Shown here: positions 32,428 to 40,788 of the stretch, one piece after another
How the letters are laid out: the number at the start of each line of letters is the position of its first letter
How positions within the stretch are numbered: position 1 is the first letter of the stretch
NCBI RefSeq assembly: GCF_001879105.1
Contig: NZ_MLCF01000067.1
Location: 18,577 to 82,576 of the forward strand
DNA length: 64,000 nt
Origin: Mangrovactinospora gilvigrisea
GTDB lineage: Bacteria; Actinomycetota; Actinomycetes; Streptomycetales; Streptomycetaceae
Reading direction: 5' to 3'
Notes under the pieces: generated by a model
Told to the model about the DNA's origin: nothing
Database searches by the model: none
Seen by the model: the letters and a program-made list of their open reading frames with translations, nothing else
Program-made: the position numbers and the translations under genes

Positions 32428-33675
32428 CTAGTCGGTGTGTCCTCGCCGCGGGCCACGCGGCCGCGAGCGTACGTGCCTCGCCACCGTCGACCAGGACCAC
32501 ATCGGGTCGATGACCGGCGGGGCCAGACCATCACCCGGAACGCGGTCAGGCGGCGGGATCTGACGGCGGCTCTGGTAGCTGCGCATGGTGTGGTAGCGGA
32601 CCGGTTCAGCGCCCCAGGCCTCGCCCAACACCCGGCCGAACTCCAGCAGGTCCATCAGGACGCCGGCATCGCGATCAGGCAGGGCCGGAAGCCCGCTGCC
32701 GGCGACCGCCGGCCGGTGCTCGCGCACCCACGCCTCGACGTCCGCGCCCGGGTAGGTGGGTGAGGGGCGGCCGCGGCCGCGCCGTATGCCGTCGGGGGGC
32801 GGGAACTCGGGGTCGGCTGTCCAGGTCTGGACGCGCCGCAGGTCGACGCCGAGGTGCTCGGCGAGCTGCCGGGTCGTGACGCTTCCTTCCAGCCGGCGTG
32901 GTTGAGCGTGTGGCTCGACGGGCTGCGCGGCCGCGGAAGCGTCGTGGCCGGCGGCGTCCGCGCTGGCGGTGGCGGGTTCGACGGTCGGGGCGGGGGGCCG
33001 GGTTCCGGCAGTTTCGGCCGCGCGCGGCCGGTGGCGGCGCACCCAGGCATCGACCGCGTCGACCGGGTAGTACAGCGTGCGCGAGGACAGGGCACGCTGG
33101 GGCTGCGGCCAGTCCTCGGCCTGGGACCAGCCGTGCACCGTCTTGGGGCTGACGCCGTACCAGGCCGCCGTCGCGGCCACGGTGGTCAGTCCCGGGGGCA
33201 GGTCCGCGGTCGCTGGTGCCGGCGCCGGGTCGGATCCGGACCTGGATGTGTCGCGGAGCGCGGACGTCTGCGCCGCCTGGTGAGCGGTCAGGACTGCTGC
33301 AGAGGTGGTGGTGAAGGCCCGGGCCAGGGCGTCGGCGACCGGCGGGGCCAATCGTTTGGTCGACCCGGACTCGGCCATGCCGTAGCCGCGGCGGGTCAAC
33401 CCCGCCGCGTCGGCGGCCTCCTGCTGGCTCAGGCCGGCCCGCGCCCGAAGGTCGGCGAGGGTGGGCGTGGGCCGGGTGCCGCCGGAGGTGAGCCGGGCCG
33501 GGTCCACGTCCAGCGCGTCCGCCAAGCGGGCCAGGCTGGCGCCATGGGGGGTCCGCTCCCCGCCTTCGTAGGCGCGGATCGCGCGGGCCTGCACGCCCGA
33601 GGCCGCGGCGAGCTGGGGGATCGTCAGGCCGTGCTGCTCGCGCAGCGTGCGCAGCGACGCGGCGACCTGGGACAT
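32428..33675 (-). CDS. Multi-HTH regulator with two XRE and about three AlpA-like modules
   Basis: 415 residues from ATG 33675 (GAAGGTGAG upstream). Two XRE domains open it: SLRTLREQHGLTIPQLAAASGVQARAIRAYEGG and LRARAGLSQQEAADAAGLTRRGYGMAE. Three AlpA/MerR-type modules follow: TVAATAAWYGVSPKTVHGWSQ ... DAVDAWVRRHRPR; TTRQLAEHLGVDLRRVQTW ... ADVEAWVREHRP; and LLEFGRVLGEAWGAEPVRYH with SYQSRRQIPPPDR. The last parallels SYRSRGQIPAPDR in the 24244 protein. Its promoter is close enough that an ATG at 33711 could give a leaderless transcript. It is probably a regulator or DNA-organising protein of the element. Confidence 0.7.
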   Translation of the reverse strand: MSQVAASLRTLREQHGLTIPQLAAASGVQARAIRAYEGGERTPHGASLARLADALDVDPARLTSGGTRPTPTLADLRARAGLSQQEAADAAGLTRRGYGMAESGSTKRLAPPVADALARAFTTTSAAVLTAHQAAQTSALRDTSRSGSDPAPAPATADLPPGLTTVAATAAWYGVSPKTVHGWSQAEDWPQPQRALSSRTLYYPVDAVDAWVRRHRPRAAETAGTRPPAPTVEPATASADAAGHDASAAAQPVEPHAQPRRLEGSVTTRQLAEHLGVDLRRVQTWTADPEFPPPDGIRRGRGRPSPTYPGADVEAWVREHRPAVAGSGLPALPDRDAGVLMDLLEFGRVLGEAWGAEPVRYHTMRSYQSRRQIPPPDRVPGDGLAPPVIDPMWSWSTVARHVRSRPRGPRRGHTD

Positions 33676-33718
33676 GGCGGACTCACCTTCGACAGCGGAC
33701 AGTGCAGACATTAACGCA

Positions 33719-33747
33719 ATTATGTATCACGAAACCTTAGACTGCAA
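33719..33747 (-). promoter_or_regulatory. Cargo promoter, copy 5 (TTGCAG-N17-CATAAT)
   Basis: Minus strand: TTGCAG (33742-33747), 17 bp, CATAAT (33719-33724). GGTTTCG occurs in the spacer. An in-frame ATG lies 7 bases after the -10 (33711), so transcription could begin at or next to a start codon. Confidence 0.5.
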
Positions 33748-34162
33748 CGGGGGCGGCGAGCCGGTCGAGGAGGCCCTGGGCCCGCTGGAACGCGACGGCC
33801 TTGTGTCCATAGGAGGGCCACCGCAGATGCATGAACTCGTGTGCCAGCACCTGGTCGGCCTCGCCGCAGGTGGGCACCAGTGCAAGGTTGACCGCCAGCA
33901 GCGGGACCGGCCGGCGCTGCTCCACCGGCCCCCAGTACACCTGGGCCGCGCAATTGTCGGCGAACGTGATGCCCGTGGCCGCCGCGTAGGCCTGCAGATC
34001 CACCATCAGTTCACAGTCCCGCTCGGCCACGTCGACGAAGTGCGCGACGCGTTGGCGCAGCCAGGGAAAGCCCAAAGGCAGGCGGGCCTGACTGGGGCTC
34101 AGCGGGCTGCGCAGTGCCCGGGTACGGGCCGTGGTGAGCGGGTGGCCGCGCAGCTGGCTCAT
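33737..34162 (-). CDS. HExxH metalloprotease-like protein (141 aa)
   Basis: The C-terminal part reads ADQVLAHEFMHLRWPSYGHKAVAFQRAQGLL. HEFMH is an HExxH zinc motif followed by a third His seven residues later (SYGH), similar in layout to SprT-like or ImmA-like small metallopeptidases. The middle has ITFADNCAAQVYWGPVEQRRPVPLLAVNLAL, a strand pair often seen before HExxH in such folds. It may cut a regulator or a DNA-bound protein. It closes the operon that contains the two giant MGTNGKT proteins, about 57 bases after the previous gene. Confidence 0.65.
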   Translation of the reverse strand: MSQLRGHPLTTARTRALRSPLSPSQARLPLGFPWLRQRVAHFVDVAERDCELMVDLQAYAAATGITFADNCAAQVYWGPVEQRRPVPLLAVNLALVPTCGEADQVLAHEFMHLRWPSYGHKAVAFQRAQGLLDRLAAPVAV

Positions 34163-34218
34163 GTCGGTCTCCTCAAGGTGTCACGGCGGGGCAGGGGCGG
34201 GATGGTGGGCAAGCAGGA

Positions 34219-34707
34219 TCATGCGTAGCTTCCGTGCCAGGAGTCGGCGTCCAGCGCGGCCAGGGCCCGGCGTTCGGCTGCGGTGAGGCGGAAGGTGAAG
34301 CGGTCCCAGCGCTGGAGGCGGGCCAGTTCTTCGCCGGCGGCCGGTCCCACCGTGGCGACCTGTCCGGAGCGCAGGTGGAGCACGACGGTGTCGTCGACCA
34401 CCTCGCCGGTGTCCCAGCCGAGGGATCGGCGTCGGACCAGGGAGAGGTTGAACACCGGCCCGTCCTTGAGTGTTTCGCTGCCGCCGAGCAGGGGCCGGAT
34501 CCAGATCAGGTGGGGGTCCTCGTCATCGATGCGGTGGTGGCGGGCCAGGGCGGCGCGGAAGACCTCGGTGCCGTCCGGTTCGGCGACCGACATCTGGGCG
34601 CCGGCGTCGACCGGGTCGCCGCTGGCCGCGTGGTCGCCGGCGATCAGGACGGCCAGGCGCTCGAGCCAGGGCGGCCGGCCGGTGGTGGATGCGGTGGGGT
34701 CAGGCAA
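34219..34707 (-). CDS. Hypothetical protein with TTG start (162 aa)
   Basis: The start is the TTG at 34707. It overlaps the upstream stop and is preceded by GAGGAGG nine bases away; the longer frame upstream lies inside the previous gene. The product begins MPDPTASTTGRPPWLERLAVLIAGDHAA, has a middle of mixed strands (LIWIRPLLGGSETLKDGPVFNLSLVRRRSLGW, VVDDTVVLHLRSGQVATVG) and ends with a helical LTAAERRALAALDADSWHG. Unknown. Its coupling to the giant gene upstream suggests a partner protein such as a chaperone or immunity factor; that is a guess. Confidence 0.6.
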   Translation of the reverse strand: MPDPTASTTGRPPWLERLAVLIAGDHAASGDPVDAGAQMSVAEPDGTEVFRAALARHHRIDDEDPHLIWIRPLLGGSETLKDGPVFNLSLVRRRSLGWDTGEVVDDTVVLHLRSGQVATVGPAAGEELARLQRWDRFTFRLTAAERRALAALDADSWHGSYA

Positions 34708-36895
34708 GGCGGAGAACCTCCTCGACGGGGCGGCTGCCCAGGTGTGTGATGCCGCGGTCGGCGAACTGGGCGAGGAGCTTGTCGCGTTCGCTCGCAGCGG
34801 AGCACATGATGCGGCTGGGGGCCTCGGCACCGAGCAGGTCGATGCCGTCGCGGAACATGATCTCGTTGCCGCTGTGGTGGTGCTGCGCGATCTGCAGCGG
34901 GTCCCGGGTCATGCCGTGGAGGGCCTTCGCCTTGCCCGGGCTGATGCCGTAGTTGTCCTCGTCGTAGGCGTAGTAGTCCGAGCGGCGCAGCAGCACGCTG
35001 GGATCGTCCCACACCAGCCGCCCCGCACCCAGGTGGGCGGGGGAGTGGCTGATGCGCAGGAAGACGCTGTTGGCGCCGCCGCTGTACTTGTCGCTCTGCT
35101 CCGACATGCCCACCTCGGTCTGGATCCCCATCGTGGCGCGGCGTTCGGTGGAGGCCAGTACCCCGGTCTTGAACAGGTCCGCGATGCCCAGCCCGCCGAC
35201 GTCATGGAACAAGGCCTTGCCGGCGAACGCCTTCTGGAACGGCGCGGGATTGTGGGCGACGTCGAACCGAGACCAGGTCAGCCATCGGCCGGAGAGGTTT
35301 GGTGTGGGCTGGTAACCGGGGCTCGCCGCCAACTGCTGCCCGCTGCCGTGGCCGGTCGCCACCGCGACCGCCTCGCGCAGCACCTGCACCCGCTGCGGCA
35401 GGGAGCGGTGTGCCGCCTCCAGGTGGATGCGCTTGACCTCCTGGTGCAGCGTGTCCCCGTCCAAGCCGATCAGGCTGTCGGCCCGGGACTGGATCAGTTC
35501 CTGCACATGCATGTCCTCCAGACCCTGGGTGGTGGCGAACGCCTGGGCCATGCCGGGGGCGTCGCGCAGGTCCTGGGCGGTGACGTTGTTGGTCAGATAG
35601 GTCCACTCGCCCTCGGCGGCCGTCATGGGCTTGTTGATGAGGTTCAGCTGCTCCAGGCGGCCGACGAGCTCCTTGCCGTGGCCGGCACCGGGCGGGGCGT
35701 GCACCTCCAGCTGGCCGCGCATGCTGAACTCCGTGGTGCTCACGTCGTTGCCGCTGTAGGGGCGGTAGACCGCGCTCCATCCCTCACCCAGATCGATCGC
35801 GTACTCGGTGCCGTTCGCCGAGGAGCGCGCTTGGCCGTCCCAGCAGGCGTCGCCGCTCTCGGCCGACAGTTCGGCGTTGATGCGGCTGGCCTGCCGCTGC
35901 TGCGCGGCCAAGGTGTCCTCGGGAGCCGGTCCGGGGACCTGTTTGACGACCATCTGGGTGGTCTCGGTGGTGTAGGGGAAGAAGTGCGGCAGCGGCGCGC
36001 CCCCGGAGGCGATCTTCGCGCCGATCAGATCGACCTGGTCCTTGTAGTACTGGGCCATGGCCTGGTCCTGCTCGCTCAGCCCGGGGGTGTCCAGCACCGC
36101 TTGCACAGCTTTGGCCGCCTCCTGGTGCTTTTCCAGCGTGGACTGGGAGGCCGGGAGGCCGTAGTCGAGTTTGTGCTGCAGCGAGCTGGTGGCGGCCGTG
36201 ACCTTCTCCGCCAACTGGTGCTGCTCGTCGAGCGGCACACGGGCCTGCACGGTCTCCTCGACCTCCGCCTCGACCATCTGGGGCACCGCCAGCGACTCCA
36301 GGAGCCGGCTCTCGGACTCCTCGTTGACGTGGGCCAGCAGCACCTCACGAGGGCCGTCGGGAGCGGCGTAGGCCATCAAGGTCGCCTGAGCGTTCACGAA
36401 GTCCGCCCCGCCCACCAGGATGGGAACCCCCGTCGGTGACCCGGCCGGCGGGGCATCGGGCACCGGCGTCAGCGGCGGATCCTGGTGATCCTCGGCCTCC
36501 TGCGTGCCCATCTCGGCTGCGGTCTCCGCAGGTGCGGACTCCTCGCCCAGATCGGGCGAAGCAGCTTCCTGCTCGGGCGGGTCAGGCTCTTCCAGCAGCT
36601 GCTCGAGGTCGGACAGCCCGGCAGGTTCGCCCTCATCCGTCTCACCCGCAGCCGCGTTGGCTCCTTCCAGGTCCGTCCCGCCGTCGCCCCCGCCGTCTGC
36701 TTCGGGGGCCGCCAGACCCGCCTCCGCCGCCGGCGCCGCGGCGGCCTCTGCTGCCGTCTCCTCGACGGCGTTGTCGAGGAGCCCAGGCTCGGTCAGCGCG
36801 TCGGCCGGCACGCCAGACGGCGGCGCGAGCGCCGGGGCGAGCGCGGTGGGGCTGATACCGTAGGCGCTGTGCGTGGTCTTGCCGTTGGTGCCCAT
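34700..36895 (-). CDS. Giant protein with MGTNGKT N-terminal tag and ART-like C-terminal region
   Basis: 731 residues. The first 14 (MGTNGKTTHSAYGI) closely match the start of the 852-residue protein encoded just upstream, although the rest is unrelated. Next is an acidic Ala/Pro/Glu-rich disordered stretch (to about residue 150), then helical regions with Gln/Ala-rich segments. The C-terminal domain (from about 520) reads KALFHDVGGLGIADLFKTGVLAST, ERRATMGIQTEVGMS, GGANSVFLRISH and LLRRSDYYAYDEDNYG. The order His, GVLxS, R, GGAxxVFxRI recalls ADP-ribosyltransferase-like folds such as DarT, but only by pattern. It has no signal peptide. It could be an enzyme delivered by or acting for the transfer system. 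Confidence 0.65.
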   Translation of the reverse strand: MGTNGKTTHSAYGISPTALAPALAPPSGVPADALTEPGLLDNAVEETAAEAAAAPAAEAGLAAPEADGGGDGGTDLEGANAAAGETDEGEPAGLSDLEQLLEEPDPPEQEAASPDLGEESAPAETAAEMGTQEAEDHQDPPLTPVPDAPPAGSPTGVPILVGGADFVNAQATLMAYAAPDGPREVLLAHVNEESESRLLESLAVPQMVEAEVEETVQARVPLDEQHQLAEKVTAATSSLQHKLDYGLPASQSTLEKHQEAAKAVQAVLDTPGLSEQDQAMAQYYKDQVDLIGAKIASGGAPLPHFFPYTTETTQMVVKQVPGPAPEDTLAAQQRQASRINAELSAESGDACWDGQARSSANGTEYAIDLGEGWSAVYRPYSGNDVSTTEFSMRGQLEVHAPPGAGHGKELVGRLEQLNLINKPMTAAEGEWTYLTNNVTAQDLRDAPGMAQAFATTQGLEDMHVQELIQSRADSLIGLDGDTLHQEVKRIHLEAAHRSLPQRVQVLREAVAVATGHGSGQQLAASPGYQPTPNLSGRWLTWSRFDVAHNPAPFQKAFAGKALFHDVGGLGIADLFKTGVLASTERRATMGIQTEVGMSEQSDKYSGGANSVFLRISHSPAHLGAGRLVWDDPSVLLRRSDYYAYDEDNYGISPGKAKALHGMTRDPLQIAQHHHSGNEIMFRDGIDLLGAEAPSRIMCSAASERDKLLAQFADRGITHLGSRPVEEVLRLA

Positions 36896-36903
36896 GGCCT
36901 CCC

Positions 36904-39462
36904 CTAACCTCCGTACTTCAGCGACGCCGCGTGCGGCATCTGCAGCTCATCGACGTAGAAGGCCGCGAACTCCTGCCGCAGGCTGTTCTTCCGCTCCACC
37001 GCACAATCCAGGAAGGCCTCCGCGATCTGCTTCGAGGTCACCGTCGACTGGGCGATCTTGTGCTGCTTGGCGGCACGCGCCCGCATGGCCGGCACCCAGG
37101 CGGCGTTGCTGCCCGGCTTGGCGCCCTCATGGGCGGCGGTGTGCAGCACCGCGCGCACCTGGGCGTCCGGGATCTCCTCGAAGGACTTGATGACCGGGTG
37201 GGCGACGGCGGGGTTGACCTTCACCCCGGGAGCCAACTGGCCGTTGAGCGAGGCGTAATACAGCTTGTGGTGCAGCGGGTCCAGCGAACCCCCGCCCGAA
37301 GGGGCGTAGCCGAGCGCGAGCTTGTCACTGCCAGCGTGCTTGAACGCCTGGCCACGATCCACCCGCACGATCGCCCCACCTGGGGTCAGGAGCATGTTCG
37401 CGGCGTGCCCGTCGTGGTCGCCCACCAGATGGCTGGCGACGTGGTCGCGGACGATCGCATCGACCTGCGCCTGCGACCAACTGCCGGGCTTGGACGGGAA
37501 CGGGGTAGCGCCAATCAGCAGCGGCTGGACGGTGCCGCTCTGCCCGCCGACCTCCTTGGCGTAGACGGGAACGACCGGAGTGCCGCCGAGCGAGAGCAGA
37601 TGCGAGGCCGCGGCCTCGGCGCGCGCGGTCACTCCGCCGTGGTGATCGGACTTGAACAGCCACTTCGACCCGTCGGGCGCGGTGTGCAGGCTCTTGCCGT
37701 AGGTGCCGCCCAGGTGCGCGGCAGTGCCGGCATCGAGCGGCATGGCCTCGACCGCGGCGGTGTCGATCCGCGCTGGAACCTCCTTGGCGGCGGCCTTCGC
37801 ATGCCCCAGGCTGGCCACCATCGCCTGGACTCTGGCCTGGAAGGAACCTGGCGGCGCCGGCTTGACCGGAGCCTTCAATGCCGGCTTCGCGGCCGGCACG
37901 GATGCCGGCGAGGAGACCGGTGCCGCTGCACCCGTGGCAGCCGGCGGCTGGCTCGGCGCGGCCGCGGAGGTCTTGCCGAGCATCTTCGCCGCGTTCTTCT
38001 TCGCGGCCGCAGACGCCTGAGCACCCGCGATGGCCGCGGCGGGGTCGATGTGCGGGTTGAAGTGGCTGGCCAGATAGTTCTGCACATGGGCCCGCGAGGC
38101 GTGCTGGGTGTCCGGCATCCCCATCTCGGCCGCGAGCGCACGAAGGTCCGACAGCTTCTGCGCCTTGCCCCACGCCTTGAACTCCACCGTCAGGGCCGCC
38201 GGATCGCCGAGCGCCTCCAGCGGAGCCAGACCGCCGGCGGAACCGAGTGACTTCGACGCCCACGGCAGCACGTGCTGCTGCAGTGGCCCGACGGTGCTGG
38301 CGGCCTCGAGCCATCCGGCTACCGTGGCTGTGGCCTCGGGGCCCGAGGCCAGATCGGGGAGGGCCAGGGGTGCGCTGCCGTCTTCCTTGCCGGCCTGGAC
38401 GGCCGCAGTGGCCGCGGCCAGCTTGTCCAGGTCCTGTTGACGCTGCGCGGCGATCTCGGCGTAGGCCTCCGCTTCCTTCCCGGTCCCGCTCATCAGCGCC
38501 GTCAGTTGATACGGCGTCAGGGTGTTGAGCTCCGCCTCCGAGATCTCGCCGGCCTCCAGCGCGGCATCGGCCAGCGGCTTGACCGACGCCGGCGTCGCCC
38601 CTGCTGCCAGCGCATGATGGGTGACCATTTTCTTGCCCGCCTGGAGGCTCTCCAGTTCGAGGAGCCCCGGGCAGTGGGCGCTTGCCAAGGTGGCGTCGGC
38701 ATCCAGGAGCGCCTTCAGCTGCTCCGGTGTGGTGGCCTCGCTGGCGGCGACGACGGCCTGCTGGGCCGCCTCATGCGCCTTGAGTGCCTGATCGACCTGG
38801 GCGACGCTCGCCGTCCAGGTGCCCTCGGGCGTTCCCACGGGGGGCGTCGTGCCTTCGAGTGTGTGGAGGTCGGCGAGTGTCATCCCGGCGACTGTCTGGC
38901 CGGCGACCAGTTGGTCGTAGCGGGTCAGGGCCGCCGCCTGGATCTTGTTCTTCGACGTGATGCCGGCGTCGTAGTACGGGTCCAGCCAGTGCACCAGCGG
39001 ATGCTGGCCCGTGCCCGACAGGCCCACCAGCGCGGGGTGTTCGAAGCCCCGAGCGGCGGCGATCTCCCGCAGCTGGTCCGGGGTCAGCGTCGAGAGGTAG
39101 GCCAGTGAGGTCGCGCGCAGCTGGTCCAGGTGCGCCTGCACCACCTCGGGGGGAGCGCCGTCGGCCGCCATCTTCTCGATGGCTTCGCGCGCGGCCGCAA
39201 TCTGCGCGGCGAACGCCTCGAACTGCTCGAGTGGGTCCTCGGGCACCTCCGGGTAGCCGCCGAGCGCGCCCTCACCGCCGGAGGCGATCGTCTCCAGGTC
39301 CTCCAGTGCCTGCGCCAGATCGGCCGGCACGCTCTCTTCAAGTACGGGGCCGGCCTCATCGGGCTGCGGCGAACCCGGCCCCGCGGAGGCATCGACGCTG
39401 TCCGAGCTGCTGCTGGGCTCGATGCTGTACGCGGCGTGGCTGGTCTTGCCGTTGGTGCCCAT
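36904..39462 (-). CDS. Giant protein with MGTNGKT N-terminal tag, SAP-like motif and kinase-like C-terminal region
   Basis: 852 residues from ATG 39462, overlapping the previous stop (ATGA). It starts MGTNGKTSHAAYSIEPS. Long Ala-rich helical regions follow. Near residue 475 is KLSDLRALAAEMGMPDTQHA plus a following RAHVQNYLASHFNP, which resembles a SAP/HeH DNA-binding hairpin. The C-terminal part (about 570-720) has GSKWLFKSDHHGG, AAASHLLSLGGTPVVPVYA, VRDHVASHLVGDHDGHAANM and GAIVRVDRGQAF. A Lys strand, then D-x-D-x-x-x-N and a later D-x-G, is the layout of HipA/PI-kinase-like folds. It may be a DNA-linked kinase effector. No signal peptide. Confidence 0.65.
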   Translation of the reverse strand: MGTNGKTSHAAYSIEPSSSSDSVDASAGPGSPQPDEAGPVLEESVPADLAQALEDLETIASGGEGALGGYPEVPEDPLEQFEAFAAQIAAAREAIEKMAADGAPPEVVQAHLDQLRATSLAYLSTLTPDQLREIAAARGFEHPALVGLSGTGQHPLVHWLDPYYDAGITSKNKIQAAALTRYDQLVAGQTVAGMTLADLHTLEGTTPPVGTPEGTWTASVAQVDQALKAHEAAQQAVVAASEATTPEQLKALLDADATLASAHCPGLLELESLQAGKKMVTHHALAAGATPASVKPLADAALEAGEISEAELNTLTPYQLTALMSGTGKEAEAYAEIAAQRQQDLDKLAAATAAVQAGKEDGSAPLALPDLASGPEATATVAGWLEAASTVGPLQQHVLPWASKSLGSAGGLAPLEALGDPAALTVEFKAWGKAQKLSDLRALAAEMGMPDTQHASRAHVQNYLASHFNPHIDPAAAIAGAQASAAAKKNAAKMLGKTSAAAPSQPPAATGAAAPVSSPASVPAAKPALKAPVKPAPPGSFQARVQAMVASLGHAKAAAKEVPARIDTAAVEAMPLDAGTAAHLGGTYGKSLHTAPDGSKWLFKSDHHGGVTARAEAAASHLLSLGGTPVVPVYAKEVGGQSGTVQPLLIGATPFPSKPGSWSQAQVDAIVRDHVASHLVGDHDGHAANMLLTPGGAIVRVDRGQAFKHAGSDKLALGYAPSGGGSLDPLHHKLYYASLNGQLAPGVKVNPAVAHPVIKSFEEIPDAQVRAVLHTAAHEGAKPGSNAAWVPAMRARAAKQHKIAQSTVTSKQIAEAFLDCAVERKNSLRQEFAAFYVDELQMPHAASLKYGG

Positions 39463-39857
39463 CACTCTCCAGGCCGCGGCGGCAGCGACGGGATCACCTC
39501 GGCCAGGAGCTCGTCGAGAACGAGCTCGGCGGCGTGCCGAAGGTCCAGGGATCCTTCCGGGACGGCAGCCTCGGCGACCTGGCAGACCCCATCCTCGCGG
39601 TCCCAGACGGCCACCTGCTCCAGGCTGACGCGCCCGGCCAGCCGCTCGCGCCACGGGGCCGCGGCCTTGTGGGTCTCGGGAACCCACACCACGACCTGGG
39701 CGGGATCGGCGCCGGCGGCGGTGTCGATGGCCAGGACGGCCACCGGGTCGATGGCCAGGCCGATGGCGGGGTGCCAGACGGTCAGGACCCGGATGGTCCA
39801 CGTGCTGTGGTCGACGGGGGCGCCGGCGCTCGGTGTCGGCGAGAGGGGAGTAGTCAT
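39462..39857 (-). CDS. Hypothetical protein (131 aa)
   Basis: First gene of the MGTNGKT operon. The ATG at 39857 has GAAGGAGAA upstream. The product has regular strands (WTIRVLTVWHPAIGLAIDPVAVLAIDTAA, QVVVWVPETHKAAAPW, EQVAVWDREDGVC) and an acidic helical C-terminus (LRHAAELVLDELLAEVIPSLPP). It ends with an ATGA overlap into the 852-residue protein gene, so the two are coupled. A small protein just ahead of a giant one suggests a cofactor or chaperone role; that is inference. Confidence 0.6.
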   Translation of the reverse strand: MTTPLSPTPSAGAPVDHSTWTIRVLTVWHPAIGLAIDPVAVLAIDTAAGADPAQVVVWVPETHKAAAPWRERLAGRVSLEQVAVWDREDGVCQVAEAAVPEGSLDLRHAAELVLDELLAEVIPSLPPRPGE

Positions 39858-39891
39858 GTCAGTCAGTTCTCCTTCGTTGCTCTTCGTCCTC

Positions 39892-39922
39892 TACAGGTGT
39901 CGGGAAGGGTGGCTGTGTGACA
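39892..39922 (-). promoter_or_regulatory. Transfer-regulon promoter, copy A (TGTCACAC-N15-CACCTGTA)
   Basis: Minus strand: TGTCACAC (39915-39922), exactly 15 bp, CACCTGTA (39892-39899), about 35 bases before the 39857 start. The same elements with the same spacing occur at 48889 and 61395. TGTCACA matches the known -35 of ECF41-type sigma factors, but the usual CGTC -10 is not at the expected place. The region 39858-40330 holds this site and the next promoter, with no supportable gene. Confidence 0.7.
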
Positions 39923-40024
39923 CCGCGGTGCCCACAAATTTCTCCGGCGCGGGCCACGGCCCCCGCGGTTGCGGTCGGGACGCGGCGGAGCGCTGCTAGG
40001 AGGAGTCGCTACGCTATTAGCGAA

Positions 40025-40053
40025 ACATTACAGCAGTAAATCCTAAGCGGCAA
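40025..40053 (-). promoter_or_regulatory. Cargo promoter, copy 6 (TTGCCG-N17-TAATGT)
   Basis: Minus strand: TTGCCG (40048-40053), 17 bp, TAATGT (40025-40030), followed by TTCGCTAATAG. The -10 neighbourhood (GCTGTAATGTTTCG) matches copy 4. It stands upstream of copy A, so the MGTNGKT operon seems to have tandem promoters of both families. Confidence 0.55.
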
Positions 40054-40330
40054 GGAGGCGGTGCCCCGGACGCCCGAGCTCGAGAGCAGAGCTGATGACT
40101 GGTCAGTGTCGATGGGCAGTAACGCAGCGGCGGAGTGAATCGCCCGCCTTCGCGCCTCCGGAAACCCGGCCGTACAGCCCCAGAGACCAGCGCGAAGCCG
40201 CCAAGTGCGGCCTGAGCAACGCCGTGTACTGGGGCTTTCCCCCAGCGGCAAGGGTCTCGCTCCGGCCGCATGGCACCGCCGATGCTTTGGCGTGTTCCGG
40301 ATGCACGTACATCACGAGGAGGCGGCCGCC

Positions 40331-40732
40331 ATGCGCGGAGGATGGAAGACCAGGATCGGGGCCGTTGCCGTTGCCGTTGTGGCAGCGAGTGGAATCGCCG
40401 TCACCGCGGCAGCGCCCGCGAGCGCTGCGAGCGCCTGCACCAAGGGCGCGAACAACCGGTGGTGGTGCTACAACACCTACGGCGCCGAGGTCGTCGGCTA
40501 CGACTCCAACTACATGCCCACGCCGTCGGCGCACGAGGGCAACATGTACTCCACCCACAGCTGGTTCCTCTGCCGCATCGACAGCGGCCCGTACGTCGGC
40601 GGACCGCACCCGCACCGCTGGCTGTGGACCCAGGGCGACACCTCCACCAAGCACGACGGGTGGGGCTGGGTACGCGACACCGCCATCTCCAGCGAGACCA
40701 ACTCCCTGCCCGACTGCGGCCTCGGCTCGTAA
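40331..40732 (+). CDS. Small secreted Cys-containing protein (133 aa)
   Basis: GAGGAGG lies nine bases before the ATG at 40331. The N-terminus is a classical Sec signal: MRGGWKTRIGAVAVAVVAASGIAVTAAAPASAASA, cleaved after an ASA near residue 33. The mature domain is aromatic-rich and has four Cys (ACTKGANNRWWCYNTYG, FLCRIDSGPYVGG, PDCGLG), probably two disulfides. It also has HPHRWLWTQGDTSTKHDGWGW. It stands alone between two minus-strand blocks and is followed by a perfect hairpin. Possibly a surface or secreted factor; family unknown. Confidence 0.65.
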   Translation: MRGGWKTRIGAVAVAVVAASGIAVTAAAPASAASACTKGANNRWWCYNTYGAEVVGYDSNYMPTPSAHEGNMYSTHSWFLCRIDSGPYVGGPHPHRWLWTQGDTSTKHDGWGWVRDTAISSETNSLPDCGLGS

Positions 40733-40745
40733 CCGCAGCACAACC

Positions 40746-40787
40746 CGGCGGGCGCGTGCCGGCACTACACTCCGTCCGCGCCCGCCG
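40746..40787. terminator. Bidirectional terminator between convergent genes
   Basis: CGGCGGGCGCG (40746-40756) pairs perfectly over 11 bp with CGCGCCCGCCG (40777-40787), loop 20 nt. It lies between the secreted protein gene and the minus-strand gene ending at 40789. Confidence 0.65.
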
Positions 40788-40788
40788 C

